A DNA stretch of 64,000 nt, from the NCBI GenBank assembly GCA_027045875.1, contig JALUAG010000008.1:1-64000 (forward strand). Reading direction: 5' to 3'. Source of the stretch: Alphaproteobacteria bacterium (GTDB lineage Bacteria; Pseudomonadota; Alphaproteobacteria; Geminicoccales; Geminicoccaceae). A model generated the notes under the pieces. The model was not told the DNA's origin. It ran no database searches and saw nothing but the letters and a program-made list of their open reading frames with translations. Position numbers and translations under genes: made by a program. The stretch's first letter is position 1, and each line of letters starts with the position of its first letter. Shown piece after piece: positions 52,463 through 60,597 of the stretch.

Positions 52463-54394
52463 TCAGTCCTTCCACAGATGGTTGGCGGCGTATTTGAGGA
52501 TCGTGTCGATGCTCTCCTCGCTGTACCCCTGCGCCAGCAGGTTCTCCACCATGTTGTCGTATTTCTGCCGCTGCTCGGCGTCGCGGGTGCGCGCCTTGGT
52601 GATGATGCGGCTGATGTCCCGCACCGAGTGCATGAGCTTCTTCTCGATCGCTTCCTTGAGGGGCTCGTAGGACTCGTAGGAGATCTTCTCGCCGCGGCGG
52701 CTGGCCGACCAGAGATAGGCGATCACCTCCTGGCGGAAGCCGTCGGCGGCGGGACCGATGATGGCGATCTGCTCCTCGATCGACTTCAGGAAGCTCTCGT
52801 CCGGCTGCATCTCGTCGCCGGTCACCTGGTCCTTGACCTTGCTGCGGGTGACATAGGCCTCGGCATGGTCGAGATAGTTGTGGAACAGGGTCTCCGCCTG
52901 ATCCTTGAAGGAGTAGACGAAGGCCTTGGTGATGTCCTTCTCGAGCATCTCGAGATAGGCCTTGTGCAGCGTGTCCCGGAGGAACTCGAGGTACTGCTTC
53001 TTCACGTCCTCGGCGAGGTCGGCCTCCTTCACCATCTGAATGAGGGCCTCGCGCACGTTGATGGGATGGATGACGCCGCCGTGCTGGGTGAGCGCGGTGT
53101 CCAGCGCCTTCATGATGAAGCGGGTGGAGATGCCGAACATGCCCTCCCGCTTGGCGTCCTCCATCAGCTCCTGGGCGGTGAGCTTCTTGGGCCGCCCCTT
53201 CTCCAGCACCTCCTCGCCGTTGTAGATCCGGAGCTTGGTCATGGGATCGCATTTCGGGGTCGGCTCGAGGCGCGAAAGGATCGCGAACATGGAGGCGATC
53301 TCGAGCGTGTGGGGTGCGATCTTGGCGTCGAAGCGCGACCGTTCGAGGAACTTCCGGTAGATCTTCACTTCCTCGGAGAGGCGCAGGTTGTAGGGCACCT
53401 TGACCACCACGATGCGGTCGAGGATGGCCTCGTTGGTGTGGTCGGCCTTGAACTTCTGCCACTCGGCCTCGTTGCTGTGGGCGACGATGCAGCAGTCGAC
53501 GTAGATGGTGCCGTGACGCCCGGGCGCCGGAACGAACTTCTCCTGGGTGGCGGTGATCATCGTGTGCAGGTATTCGGTCTCGTTCTTGAACACCTCGATG
53601 AACTCGACGAGACCGCGATTGCCGACGTTGAAGGCACCGTTCAGCTCGAGCACCCGGGGATCGCTTTCCGAGTAGCGGTCGAGCTTCGAGATGTCCTCGG
53701 AGCCGATCAGCACCGAGGTGTCCTGGTTGTTGGGATCGACCGGAGGCACCACGCCGATGCCGCGGCGCGCGCGACTGCTGAAGGTCACCGTGTGCACCGG
53801 GACGGTTTCGTACTTGCCCCCGTACTCCTGCTCGAGCCGCCAGCGGCAGACCGGGCAGAGATCGCCCTCGATCCGCACCCCCAGCATGTCCTCGAAGGCC
53901 GGGCGCAGATGGCGGGGGATGAGATGGAGCGGCTGCTCGCGCATCGGGCAGCCCTCGATGGCGTAGATCGGATCGAGCTCCTCGAGGCCGCGCTTGAGAC
54001 GCTCGACGAGGGAGCTCTTGCCGGAGCCCACGGGCCCCATGAGATAGAGCACCTGCCGGCTCTCCTCGCCGCCCATGGCGGCCGAATGGAAGTAGCGGAC
54101 GATCTTCTCGAGCGTGGTTTCCATGCCGAAGAATTCGTCCTTGAAGAAGCCGTAAACCTTGACCGGACGATCGCCGAACAGGCGCTGGACCCGCGGGTCC
54201 CGTTCGCGGTCCAGCTCGCCCACCCCCTTGGCGAGGATCATCTCGTACATGCGCTTGTGGGCGAGGTCCGCGAGCCCGGGATCGGCCTTCACCAGCTCCA
54301 GATACTCGAGCAGCGTGCCGCGCCACTCTTTGCGCTGACGCTCGCTCCGGTCCTGCGCGATCAGGCTCGCGAATTCGGTCGGTCCATCCGGCAT
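52463..54394 (-). CDS. prkA: PrkA AAA+ serine protein kinase
   Basis: A 643-residue PrkA (YeaG-type). An AAA+ domain has Walker A GPVGSGKSS at 120-128 and the conserved CPMREQPLHLIP. The C-terminal PrkA kinase-like domain begins around residue 400 (EGMFGISTRFIMKALD). It is a stress or nutrient-signalling ATPase/kinase of the cytosol. I chose ATG 54394 from family length; GAGG lies nine bases upstream. First gene of prkA-yeaH-spoVR, transcribed from an unusually AT-rich leader. Confidence 0.92.
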   Translation of the reverse strand: MPDGPTEFASLIAQDRSERQRKEWRGTLLEYLELVKADPGLADLAHKRMYEMILAKGVGELDRERDPRVQRLFGDRPVKVYGFFKDEFFGMETTLEKIVRYFHSAAMGGEESRQVLYLMGPVGSGKSSLVERLKRGLEELDPIYAIEGCPMREQPLHLIPRHLRPAFEDMLGVRIEGDLCPVCRWRLEQEYGGKYETVPVHTVTFSSRARRGIGVVPPVDPNNQDTSVLIGSEDISKLDRYSESDPRVLELNGAFNVGNRGLVEFIEVFKNETEYLHTMITATQEKFVPAPGRHGTIYVDCCIVAHSNEAEWQKFKADHTNEAILDRIVVVKVPYNLRLSEEVKIYRKFLERSRFDAKIAPHTLEIASMFAILSRLEPTPKCDPMTKLRIYNGEEVLEKGRPKKLTAQELMEDAKREGMFGISTRFIMKALDTALTQHGGVIHPINVREALIQMVKEADLAEDVKKQYLEFLRDTLHKAYLEMLEKDITKAFVYSFKDQAETLFHNYLDHAEAYVTRSKVKDQVTGDEMQPDESFLKSIEEQIAIIGPAADGFRQEVIAYLWSASRRGEKISYESYEPLKEAIEKKLMHSVRDISRIITKARTRDAEQRQKYDNMVENLLAQGYSEESIDTILKYAANHLWKD

Positions 54395-54472
54395 GAGCTG
54401 CAACCTCGCTGTTGACCCCACGACCCGACGGCGGCCTCTCCTCCGAACCACCGACAGGGCGGCTTTCTGATA

Positions 54473-54481
54473 TTAGACCAT
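54473..54481 (-). other. Two-codon mini-ORF (ATG GTC TAA) with strong ribosome site
   Basis: On the prkA strand ATG (54481-54479) is preceded by GGAGG with a six-base spacer, the best ribosome site in the region, but the frame stops after one further codon. It is in phase with prkA and 87 bp upstream of its start. It could act as a ribosome-stalling leader, an antisense or protein target, or be the relic of an older start. Confidence 0.4.
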
Positions 54482-54515
54482 GAAAATCCTCCGTTGAAAA
54501 GAGTATTCGTTGATC

Positions 54516-54530
54516 GTTTCGGGACGAAAC
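54516..54530. promoter_or_regulatory. Inverted repeat GTTTCG-GGA-CGAAAC upstream of prkA
   Basis: A perfect 6-bp inverted repeat with a 3-bp spacer sits in the AT-rich part of the prkA leader, 35 bp upstream of the mini-ORF start. It looks like a dimeric regulator site. No known consensus was matched. Confidence 0.45.
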
Positions 54531-54867
54531 TATCGATTATTCGACAGTCCGGGCGAGGTATTGCTGCGACCGGGCCGATGTTCACTCGTGTTTTCGTGAA
54601 ATGATTTGAAAACGACATGTGGCCGCGTCTCCGAAGAGAGCGGCTCGCCGATTATTGGTTTTCGTGTGCCCCGTCACGGCGACCGGGAAGACCGCTCGCG
54701 CTTACGCCGGCAGCGGGAACCGACGGTCTTCCCCGACATCTTCGGGCCCGACTTCGGCGAAGGGAGGTCGCCGTTCTTCGCTTAATCCTATGTTCGACGG
54801 GGCCGCCGTCAACCTCCGCCCCCTCACGGTGGCGCCACCGGACGGCCGTCCGCCGCCATCGGGCCTC

Positions 54868-56130
54868 TCAGGCGACACGGGCGAGCTCGCTGCGCAGCTC
54901 GCGTCGCACCCGATGGATGGTGCGGGTCGCCGCCTCCCCCCGGCGCGCCGTACTGGTCACCACCATCGGCGGAGGTCCGGGCAGGCGCCGCAGCGTGGCC
55001 GCGAGACGCGCCGCCATCGCCGGCAGGGTCTCGCGCTGCGCGGCCGAGGGCACGCACAGGAAGCTGCCGCCGATGCGGGCCAAGAGATCGGCCGCCCGGC
55101 AGTGATTCCTGAGAAGGCGCCCCGCCTCCCGCAGCAGCCGGTTGCCGGCCGCGAACCCGTCTTCGCGGTTGATCCGCTCGAGGGAGGGGAGCCCGATCGC
55201 CAGCAGCGGCACCTCGCTCCCCTGGCCGCCCACGGCGTCGAGATAGCTCGCGAAATAGGCGAAATTGCCGAGACCCGTGAGTTCGTCCCGGGCCAGGGCA
55301 TGGCAGTCGGCTTCGGGCAGCGCCCGCAGACGCCGCCGGGCACGGGCGTAGGCGGTCCAGAAGCCGAGATGCATCCGCAGCACGAAGGGATCGCCACAGG
55401 GTGCGAGCAGCGGCCGGCCCTCCCCGTCCACGGTGCCGATGGTGACCGGCTCCCCGTCCTCGTCGCTCGTGGTGGCCAGCAGAACGGCGTCGCCGAGGCG
55501 CTGTGCCGGCAGCCCGGGGCCGTCCTCCTGCCGGGTCCGGATCACCAGATCGAAACGGTCGCGCATCATTTCCGCAGACGGCCGACCGTAGGCGATGCGC
55601 GCCTGCCCGACGGCGCGGGCGATCTCCACCTGTTCGCCGGTGGCGGGCCCGACCAGCAGCAGCGACGGCGGCAGCGCTGCCGGCGCGGGATCTTCGGCCG
55701 GAGCGGTGGCGAAGCTCTCCAGCAGCGCGAGTCTGCCCGCGAGTTCGCGCCGCAGAAGCCCGAGTTCGGCGGCCCGGGCGACGACCGCCGCCACCGTCGC
55801 CGGCGGCAGCGCGTCGTGGAGGAGTTCGCAGCAGCCCAGCGCGAGCCCCCGCGAGAGTGTGAGATCGTCCCGTTCGGGAGCGTGGCCCAGGAGCGGCGGC
55901 CGGTAGCCGGGCCAGCTCCGCATGAGGCGTCCGAGCAGCGCCGTCAGGTCGGGGCCGAGGGAAAGCACCACGGCGTCCGGCGCCGGCGCCGTGGGCAGGG
56001 CGGCCTGAACGGTACGCAGGCACGCGATCCCGGAATCTCCGAGAACCGCCTCGAGCGGCCCGAGATCCCCGGGCTGCCGTTCGAGGAGCCAGATCCTCGC
56101 GGCGCCCCTCGCGCTCGGTCCTGCCGGCAC
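54868..56130 (-). CDS. PopA-like protein: degenerate receivers plus inactive GGDEF with intact I-site
   Basis: A 420-residue protein. Residues about 10-130 and 150-250 look like two degenerate receiver domains. Residues about 260-410 form a GGDEF fold: DELTGLGNFAYFASYLD is the opening, but the signature is GGSF (354-357) in place of GGDEF or GGEEF. The inhibitory-site RxxD is kept as RAAD (345-348), five residues ahead. This is the pattern of c-di-GMP effectors such as Caulobacter PopA, not of cyclases. The start is GTG 56130 with GGAGGGTG upstream. It stands alone and is oriented away from upp. Confidence 0.7.
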   Translation of the reverse strand: MPAGPSARGAARIWLLERQPGDLGPLEAVLGDSGIACLRTVQAALPTAPAPDAVVLSLGPDLTALLGRLMRSWPGYRPPLLGHAPERDDLTLSRGLALGCCELLHDALPPATVAAVVARAAELGLLRRELAGRLALLESFATAPAEDPAPAALPPSLLLVGPATGEQVEIARAVGQARIAYGRPSAEMMRDRFDLVIRTRQEDGPGLPAQRLGDAVLLATTSDEDGEPVTIGTVDGEGRPLLAPCGDPFVLRMHLGFWTAYARARRRLRALPEADCHALARDELTGLGNFAYFASYLDAVGGQGSEVPLLAIGLPSLERINREDGFAAGNRLLREAGRLLRNHCRAADLLARIGGSFLCVPSAAQRETLPAMAARLAATLRRLPGPPPMVVTSTARRGEAATRTIHRVRRELRSELARVA

Positions 56131-56242
56131 GCCACCCTCCAACGCCAGTTCCGCAGCCGAGGATAGCGTGCCTCCGTTAATTCCCGGTTAACGCTGGCGG
56201 CGCCTCCCGACGCTCGCCGCCCCGCACCTTCGCTCCGGCGTC

Positions 56243-56872
56243 TCAACGGGTGCCGTAGATCCGGTCGCCGGCGTCGCCCAGCCCGGGCAGGATGTAGCCG
56301 TGGTCGTTGAGTCCGCGGTCGACGGCGGCGGTGAAGATGGGCACGTCGGGGTGCTCCTCGTGGAAATGGGCCACCCCCTCGGGGGCCGCCAGCAGACAGG
56401 CGAAGCGTACATCGCCGGCGCCGTCCCGCTTGAGGCGGGCGATCGCGGCGGCGGCCGAATTGCCGGTCGCCAGCATGGGATCGACCACGATCACCGGGCG
56501 CTCGGCGATGTCCTGCGGCACCTTGTAGTAGTACTCCACCGCCTGCAGGGTGGCGGGATCGCGGTAGATGCCGACATGGCCGACGCGGGCGCTCGGTAGG
56601 AGATCCAGCATGCCGTCGAGCAGGCCGTTGCCGGCACGCAGGATGGTGACGATGCACAGCTTCTTGCCGGCCAGCACCCGCGCCTCGGTTTCCATCAGCG
56701 GGGTCTCCACCGACACCGTGGTGAGCGGCAGGTCGCGGGTGATCTCGTAGCCCAGCAGCATGGCCACCTCCCGCACCAGCCGCCGGAACTCGGCGGTGGG
56801 GGTCTCCTTGCGCCGCATGAGGGTCAGCTTGTGCTGCACGAGCGGATGATCGACGATGGTAACCGAAGGCAT
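56243..56872 (-). CDS. upp: Uracil phosphoribosyltransferase
   Basis: A 209-residue type I phosphoribosyltransferase. The PRPP-binding loop is [13 protein letters not shown], the N-terminal [12 protein letters not shown] is diagnostic of Upp, and the C-terminal [21 protein letters not shown] binds uracil. It salvages uracil to UMP. ATG 56872 is well supported by conservation. It is divergent from the trpF-like relic, with 98 bp between the starts. Confidence 0.96.
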   Translation of the reverse strand: MPSVTIVDHPLVQHKLTLMRRKETPTAEFRRLVREVAMLLGYEITRDLPLTTVSVETPLMETEARVLAGKKLCIVTILRAGNGLLDGMLDLLPSARVGHVGIYRDPATLQAVEYYYKVPQDIAERPVIVVDPMLATGNSAAAAIARLKRDGAGDVRFACLLAAPEGVAHFHEEHPDVPIFTAAVDRGLNDHGYILPGLGDAGDRIYGTR

Positions 56873-56970
56873 CGGGCAACTCCCAGGAGGCTGTCGGCGG
56901 CAGGCTTAGAGCGCACCGCATCGGCTGGCAATCGTCGCCCGGCACCCGATCGTCCGAGGGAGGAACGGCG

Positions 56971-57316
56971 TTGCGCGCGCGCGTGAAGATCTGCTGCATC
57001 CGATCCCGCGAGGAGGCCGCCCGCCGCGGCAGCGATGCCCTGCTGCTCGACAGTGGCCGCCCGGCCGGGGATCCGCCGCGGCTCGGTGGGACAGGCCTCA
57101 CCCACGACTGGCGGGTCGCCCGCCGCATCCGCGAGCGGGTGGCGCTGCCGCTGTTCCTCGCCGGCGGTCTCGGGGCGCAAAACGTGGCGGCGGCGATCGC
57201 CGCGGTGCGCCCCTTCGCGGTCGACGTCTGCACCGGTCTCCGGCGGGGACGGCGGGCTGGACAAGCGCCGTCTTTGCGCCTTTCTGGCAGCGGTCGGCGC
57301 CGCCGCGTCGGCCTGA
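56971..57316 (+). pseudogene. Decayed phosphoribosylanthranilate isomerase-like gene (trpF-like)
   Basis: The first frame starts at TTG 56971 after a GAGGGAGGAAC site with RVKICCI and REEA, the opening of a TrpF-like barrel. It jumps directly to DALLLDSGRP, GGTGLTHDW, LFLAGGL and AAIAAVRPFAVDVCTG, which are late TrpF motifs, so about 100 central residues are missing. After DVCTG the homology continues only in the next frame as DGGLDKRRLCAFLAAV, ending at TGA 57316. An internal deletion plus a frameshift make this a non-functional relic. It lies 28 bp ahead of the threonine synthase-like gene. Confidence 0.75.
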
Positions 57317-57344
57317 CCGGTTCAACGAGGGGGAGCATCGAACC

Positions 57345-58532
57345 ATGACCGCGACGCCGGCCGGCCCGGAGGTCCCGACCTTCGTCAGCCATCTCGAATG
57401 CAGCGCCACCGGCGAGACCTTCCCGCCCGACCGGCTCCACAATCTCTCGCCGGCCGGCAAGCCGCTTCTGGTGCGCTACGATCTCGAGGCCCTGCGGCGT
57501 CATTTCTCCCGGGAGACCCTCGCCGGCCGGCCGATGGATCTGTGGCGCTACCGCGAGCTTCTTCCGGTGCGCCGCCGCGAGAACATCGTCGCCCTCGGCG
57601 AGCTGGTGACCCCCCTCCTGCGCCTCCCGCGCCTCGAGGCGGAGCTCGGCAGCCAGGCGCCGTTGCTGGTCAAGGACGAGGCCCGTCTGCCCACCGGCTC
57701 CTTCAAGGCCCGCGGCCTCGCCCTCGCCGTGTCGATGGCCAAGGAACTCGGCGTCACCCACATGGCGATGCCCACCAACGGCAACGCCGGCGCCGCCCTT
57801 TCCGCCTACTGCGCCCGCGCCGGCATTGGCGCCACCGTCTGGTGTCCGGCCGACACGCCGGAGATCAACATCGCCGAGATGCGCCTCCAGGGTGCCGAGG
57901 TGCATCGCGTCGACGGGCTGATCGACGACTGCGGCCGGCTGGCGGCCGCCGCCTGCGCCGAGCACGGCTGGTTCGACACCTCCACCCTCAAGGAGCCCTA
58001 CCGCATCGAGGGCAAGAAGACGATGGGCATCGAGCTCGCCGAGCAACTGGGCTGGCGCCTGCCGGACCTCGTCTTCTACCCGACGGGGGGCGGCACCGGC
58101 CTGATCGGCATGTGGAAGGCCTTCGCCGAACTCGAGGCGATCGGCCTCATCGGCCCGAAACGGCCGCGCATGATCGCCGTCCAGGCGGCGGGCTGCGCAC
58201 CCATCGTCCGCGCCTTCGAAGAGGGGGCCGAGGAGGCGCCGCGCTGGGAGAACGCGCACACGGTGGCGGCGGGCATCCGCGTGCCACGGGCGATCGGCGA
58301 CTTCCTGATCCTGCGGGCGGTGCGGGAAAGTGGCGGCTTCGCCATCGCGGTCGAGGACGAGGCGATCCTACGGGCGCGCGAGGAGGCCGCCCACAGCGAG
58401 GGGCTGCTGCTCTGTCCCGAGGGTGCCGCCACCCTCGCCGCCTACCGGCAGGCGCTCGCGGAGGGACGCATCCGCCGCGATCAGTCGGCGGTCCTCTTCA
58501 ACTGCGCGAGCGGGCTCAAATACCTGCCGTGA
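57345..58532 (+). CDS. Threonine synthase-like PLP enzyme
   Basis: A 395-residue fold-type II PLP enzyme. An N-terminal ribbon (FVSHLECSATGETFP) as in TS-2 threonine synthases is followed by PTGSFKARG with PLP lysine K121, TNGNAGAA and the phosphate-binding TGGGTGLIG. It probably converts O-phosphohomoserine to threonine. Threonine dehydratase or another fold-II enzyme is possible, but the N-terminal ribbon favours threonine synthase. ATG 57345 follows GGGGGAG. Confidence 0.8.
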   Translation: MTATPAGPEVPTFVSHLECSATGETFPPDRLHNLSPAGKPLLVRYDLEALRRHFSRETLAGRPMDLWRYRELLPVRRRENIVALGELVTPLLRLPRLEAELGSQAPLLVKDEARLPTGSFKARGLALAVSMAKELGVTHMAMPTNGNAGAALSAYCARAGIGATVWCPADTPEINIAEMRLQGAEVHRVDGLIDDCGRLAAAACAEHGWFDTSTLKEPYRIEGKKTMGIELAEQLGWRLPDLVFYPTGGGTGLIGMWKAFAELEAIGLIGPKRPRMIAVQAAGCAPIVRAFEEGAEEAPRWENAHTVAAGIRVPRAIGDFLILRAVRESGGFAIAVEDEAILRAREEAAHSEGLLLCPEGAATLAAYRQALAEGRIRRDQSAVLFNCASGLKYLP

Positions 58533-58563
58533 AGGTCGGAGCCGGAGGCCGTGGCGGTGGGGA

Positions 58564-59181
58564 TCAGCCGAGGGTGAAACTGTTGGCGACGGCCTCGAAG
58601 TGCCGCAGCCGGCGCGGGCTCAGGGTGCGGATGTTGATGGCGTAGCGGCGTTCGCCGTCCTCGACCAGCCGCACCTGGACGTGGAGCGCCAGGGGCTTGG
58701 TACCGAAGCGGCAGCGCAGGAGACGCTGGCCACCGGCGGTGCGGACGGGCCGGTCGCAGGCGGCGAGCGCGAGGCCGCCCAGCTTCTCGAGCGCCGAGGC
58801 CAGCGCCCGGATCGCCTGCCGCATGCCGTCGGCGGACAGCGGGTTGTCGGGATCCCTCGTGAGCGCGCGCAGGCTGTCGGCGTAGGCCCGCATATCGACG
58901 CGCATCTGCGCCTCCAGCCAGCCGTCGCCGTCCTCCCAGGCCATGCGATCCACCCCCTCCGGGCGCAGCGCACGCACCGTGAGCCGGCTGAACTCGGAGA
59001 GGCCGCCGTCGTTCGGCCGCACCTCGGCCCGCCATCCTCCCTCCACCGCGATGTCCTCGCAGACGAGATCGGACGCCTCGGGCACGAACAGCCGCGCACA
59101 CAGCGGCTCCTCGCCGGCCGCGGCGGACATCGAGGGCACGAGCAGGGACAGGATCAGGAGGGCGAGGCGCGCACCAGGCAT
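58564..59181 (-). CDS. Hypothetical exported protein
   Basis: A 205-residue protein with a signal peptide (LALLILSLLVPSMSAAAG) and four later cysteines that could form disulfides (LCARLF, LVCEDI, AACDRP, LRCRF). The mature part is mixed alpha/beta without a family I recognise. It should be periplasmic. ATG 59181 starts the signal peptide, with GGAAAAG upstream. Its start overlaps the 3' end of the ACT-like gene by 28 bp. Confidence 0.65.
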   Translation of the reverse strand: MPGARLALLILSLLVPSMSAAAGEEPLCARLFVPEASDLVCEDIAVEGGWRAEVRPNDGGLSEFSRLTVRALRPEGVDRMAWEDGDGWLEAQMRVDMRAYADSLRALTRDPDNPLSADGMRQAIRALASALEKLGGLALAACDRPVRTAGGQRLLRCRFGTKPLALHVQVRLVEDGERRYAINIRTLSPRRLRHFEAVANSFTLG

Positions 59182-59432
59182 CGTTTCTTTTCCGTCCACA
59201 GCACCGTATCCACCGTCACGATGCGCTCCAGCCGCTTCGCCAGCCGTTCGGCCTCGGCGGGATCGAGCCCCCCAAGCTGTACCTCGATGGCGAGCTCCTG
59301 GCCATCCCTGCCTTCGAGACGGGCATGGCAGCGCTCCGGCACGTATCCCTTGTGGGCGAACACCTCGAGCACCCGCGGCAGGGCGGAGGGCGAAGGCTCG
59401 GAATGGACGGAGAAACAGAACACGGCAGACAT
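59154..59432 (-). CDS. Small ACT-like domain protein
   Basis: A 92-residue protein with the beta-alpha-beta pattern of an ACT domain: FCFSVHSEPSPSALPRVLEVFAHKG, then AIEVQLGGLDPAEAERLAKRL and a final VTVDTVLW strand. Short stand-alone versions occur in alphaproteobacteria without known function; a ligand-binding regulatory role is possible. It probably forms a two-gene unit with the overlapping exported-protein gene. Confidence 0.65.
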   Translation of the reverse strand: MSAVFCFSVHSEPSPSALPRVLEVFAHKGYVPERCHARLEGRDGQELAIEVQLGGLDPAEAERLAKRLERIVTVDTVLWTEKKRCLVRASPS

Positions 59433-59550
59433 CTCGAACGACCTCTCGCAAGCGTGAATGCGGCAACGAATCCGGATCCCGACCTCAGAACGAGGCCGGG
59501 CCGCTAATTCGCCGGTACGCCTGCGGAAAAGCCGTGTTCATGCCATTCGC

Positions 59551-60060
59551 TTACGCCCCGTCGCCGGCGCGGTCAAGAGCGCCGGTGCCCGCTTCCTCCT
59601 CGATCACCGGTCCCATGAGCTGGCGCAGATGCTGGCGGCCGGTTTGCGACACCCGATAGCGGCCCCTTTCGACCACGAACACCCGTTTCGCCATCAGCGA
59701 CTGGCGCACGCACTGCGAGGGATTGCCGATCTTGATGCCGTGCTCGCTCAGCCGCCGGCTGGCCTCGGCGGTGGCGAAGCTGCGGTCGGGCGCATGTTCC
59801 TGGACATAGAAGCCGGCCGCCAGCATGCGATCGACGTCGGTGGCGGTGCCGGGGAGATGGTGGAGGAACTCGCCGAAGCTGCCGAGGCGCGCAGCGGGCG
59901 GTCTGGCGGCGGCCACCGGCGGCGCCGCCCCGCTCGTCAGCAGCTCCATCATCCGCTCCAGGCGATCGCCGAAGCTGCGCACGAAATCCTCGCTGCCCTC
60001 GACCTCGAGCTCGCGCTGAGCGAGATTGATGCGAATGCGTGCCGGTGCGTCCACTTTCAT
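59551..60060 (-). CDS. Conserved hypothetical protein with a possible winged-helix C terminus
   Basis: A 169-residue soluble protein. The N-terminal IRINLAQRELEVEGSEDFV is a small strand-rich unit ending in a helix. A disordered alanine/proline linker follows near residues 60-75. The C-terminal part (SFATAEASRRLSEHGIKIGNPSQCVRQ through RYRVSQTG) has the spacing of a winged helix. The function is unknown; a DNA-binding or adaptor role is possible. ATG 60060 was chosen over a leader starting at 60108. Confidence 0.6.
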   Translation of the reverse strand: MKVDAPARIRINLAQRELEVEGSEDFVRSFGDRLERMMELLTSGAAPPVAAARPPAARLGSFGEFLHHLPGTATDVDRMLAAGFYVQEHAPDRSFATAEASRRLSEHGIKIGNPSQCVRQSLMAKRVFVVERGRYRVSQTGRQHLRQLMGPVIEEEAGTGALDRAGDGA

Positions 60061-60135
60061 GCTCCGAGCCCGTCCGTCTGTACGATAGAGCGCGGTGGCG
60101 GCCCGCACAAGGAAATCAGCGCCGATAAATCGCGA

Positions 60136-60597
60136 TCAATCGGAGGCCGGGGCCACGTTCTCGTCCCGAAGCTGCGCGAGCGCCCGGCGCAGGCGGGCGG
60201 GCAGCGGTACGGGTCGCTCGGAGCGGCGGTCGACGAAAACGTGGACGAAACGCCCGGCGGCGCAGGCCTCCTCCTCCTCGTTGCGGAAGATGCCGATCTC
60301 GTAGACGACGCTCGAGTTGCCCAGCCGGGCGACCCGCAGCCCCGCCACCACGCGGTCGGGGAAGGCAAGCGGGCGGAAGTAGCGGCAGGCGCTCTCGACG
60401 GCGAAGCCGACCACCTCGCCGTGCCAGGGATCGAGCCCGCCCTCCTCCATCAGGTAGCGGGCGATCACCGTGTCGAAATAGCTGTAGTAGACCACGTTGT
60501 TGACGTGGCCGTAGATGTCGTTGTCCATCCAGCGGGTGGCGATGGTCTGGAAGTAGCGGAAATCGCCGCGTCGCGGGGGGCGCGGACGCTCGCCCAT
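60136..60597 (-). CDS. Acyl-CoA thioesterase, 4HBT (YbgC-like) family
   Basis: A 153-residue hotdog-fold thioesterase. The active-site motif is RWMDNDIYGHVNNVVYYSYFD with the catalytic aspartate, and the helix then runs into a typical YFRPLAFPDRV strand. It hydrolyses acyl-CoA thioesters of unknown chain length. The ATG at 60597 overlaps the aminopeptidase stop by one base (TGATG); a GTG one codon upstream is too close to the GGGGAGGGGG ribosome site. Confidence 0.83.
   Translation of the reverse strand: MGERPRPPRRGDFRYFQTIATRWMDNDIYGHVNNVVYYSYFDTVIARYLMEEGGLDPWHGEVVGFAVESACRYFRPLAFPDRVVAGLRVARLGNSSVVYEIGIFRNEEEEACAAGRFVHVFVDRRSERPVPLPARLRRALAQLRDENVAPASD

Larger units (their letters stand above)
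54395..54867. promoter_or_regulatory. AT-rich leader and promoter region of the prkA operon
   Basis: About 470 bp without a conventional gene lie between prkA and the PopA-like gene. From about 54465 to 54665 GC drops strongly. On the operon strand there is a consensus GGAGG (54492-54488) six bases ahead of ATG-GTC-TAA (54481-54473), a two-codon reading frame in phase with prkA. Further upstream is the inverted repeat at 54516-54530. No EcfG (GGAAC...CGTT) or sigma-54 promoter was identified. The segment from 54670 to 54867 is GC-rich and unremarkable. Confidence 0.5.

Noticed and set aside
51365-54415. About 1,000-codon plus-strand frame antisense to prkA and the DUF444 gene
   Set aside because: PrkA and DUF444 on the other strand are unmistakable; this translation is a low-complexity complement.
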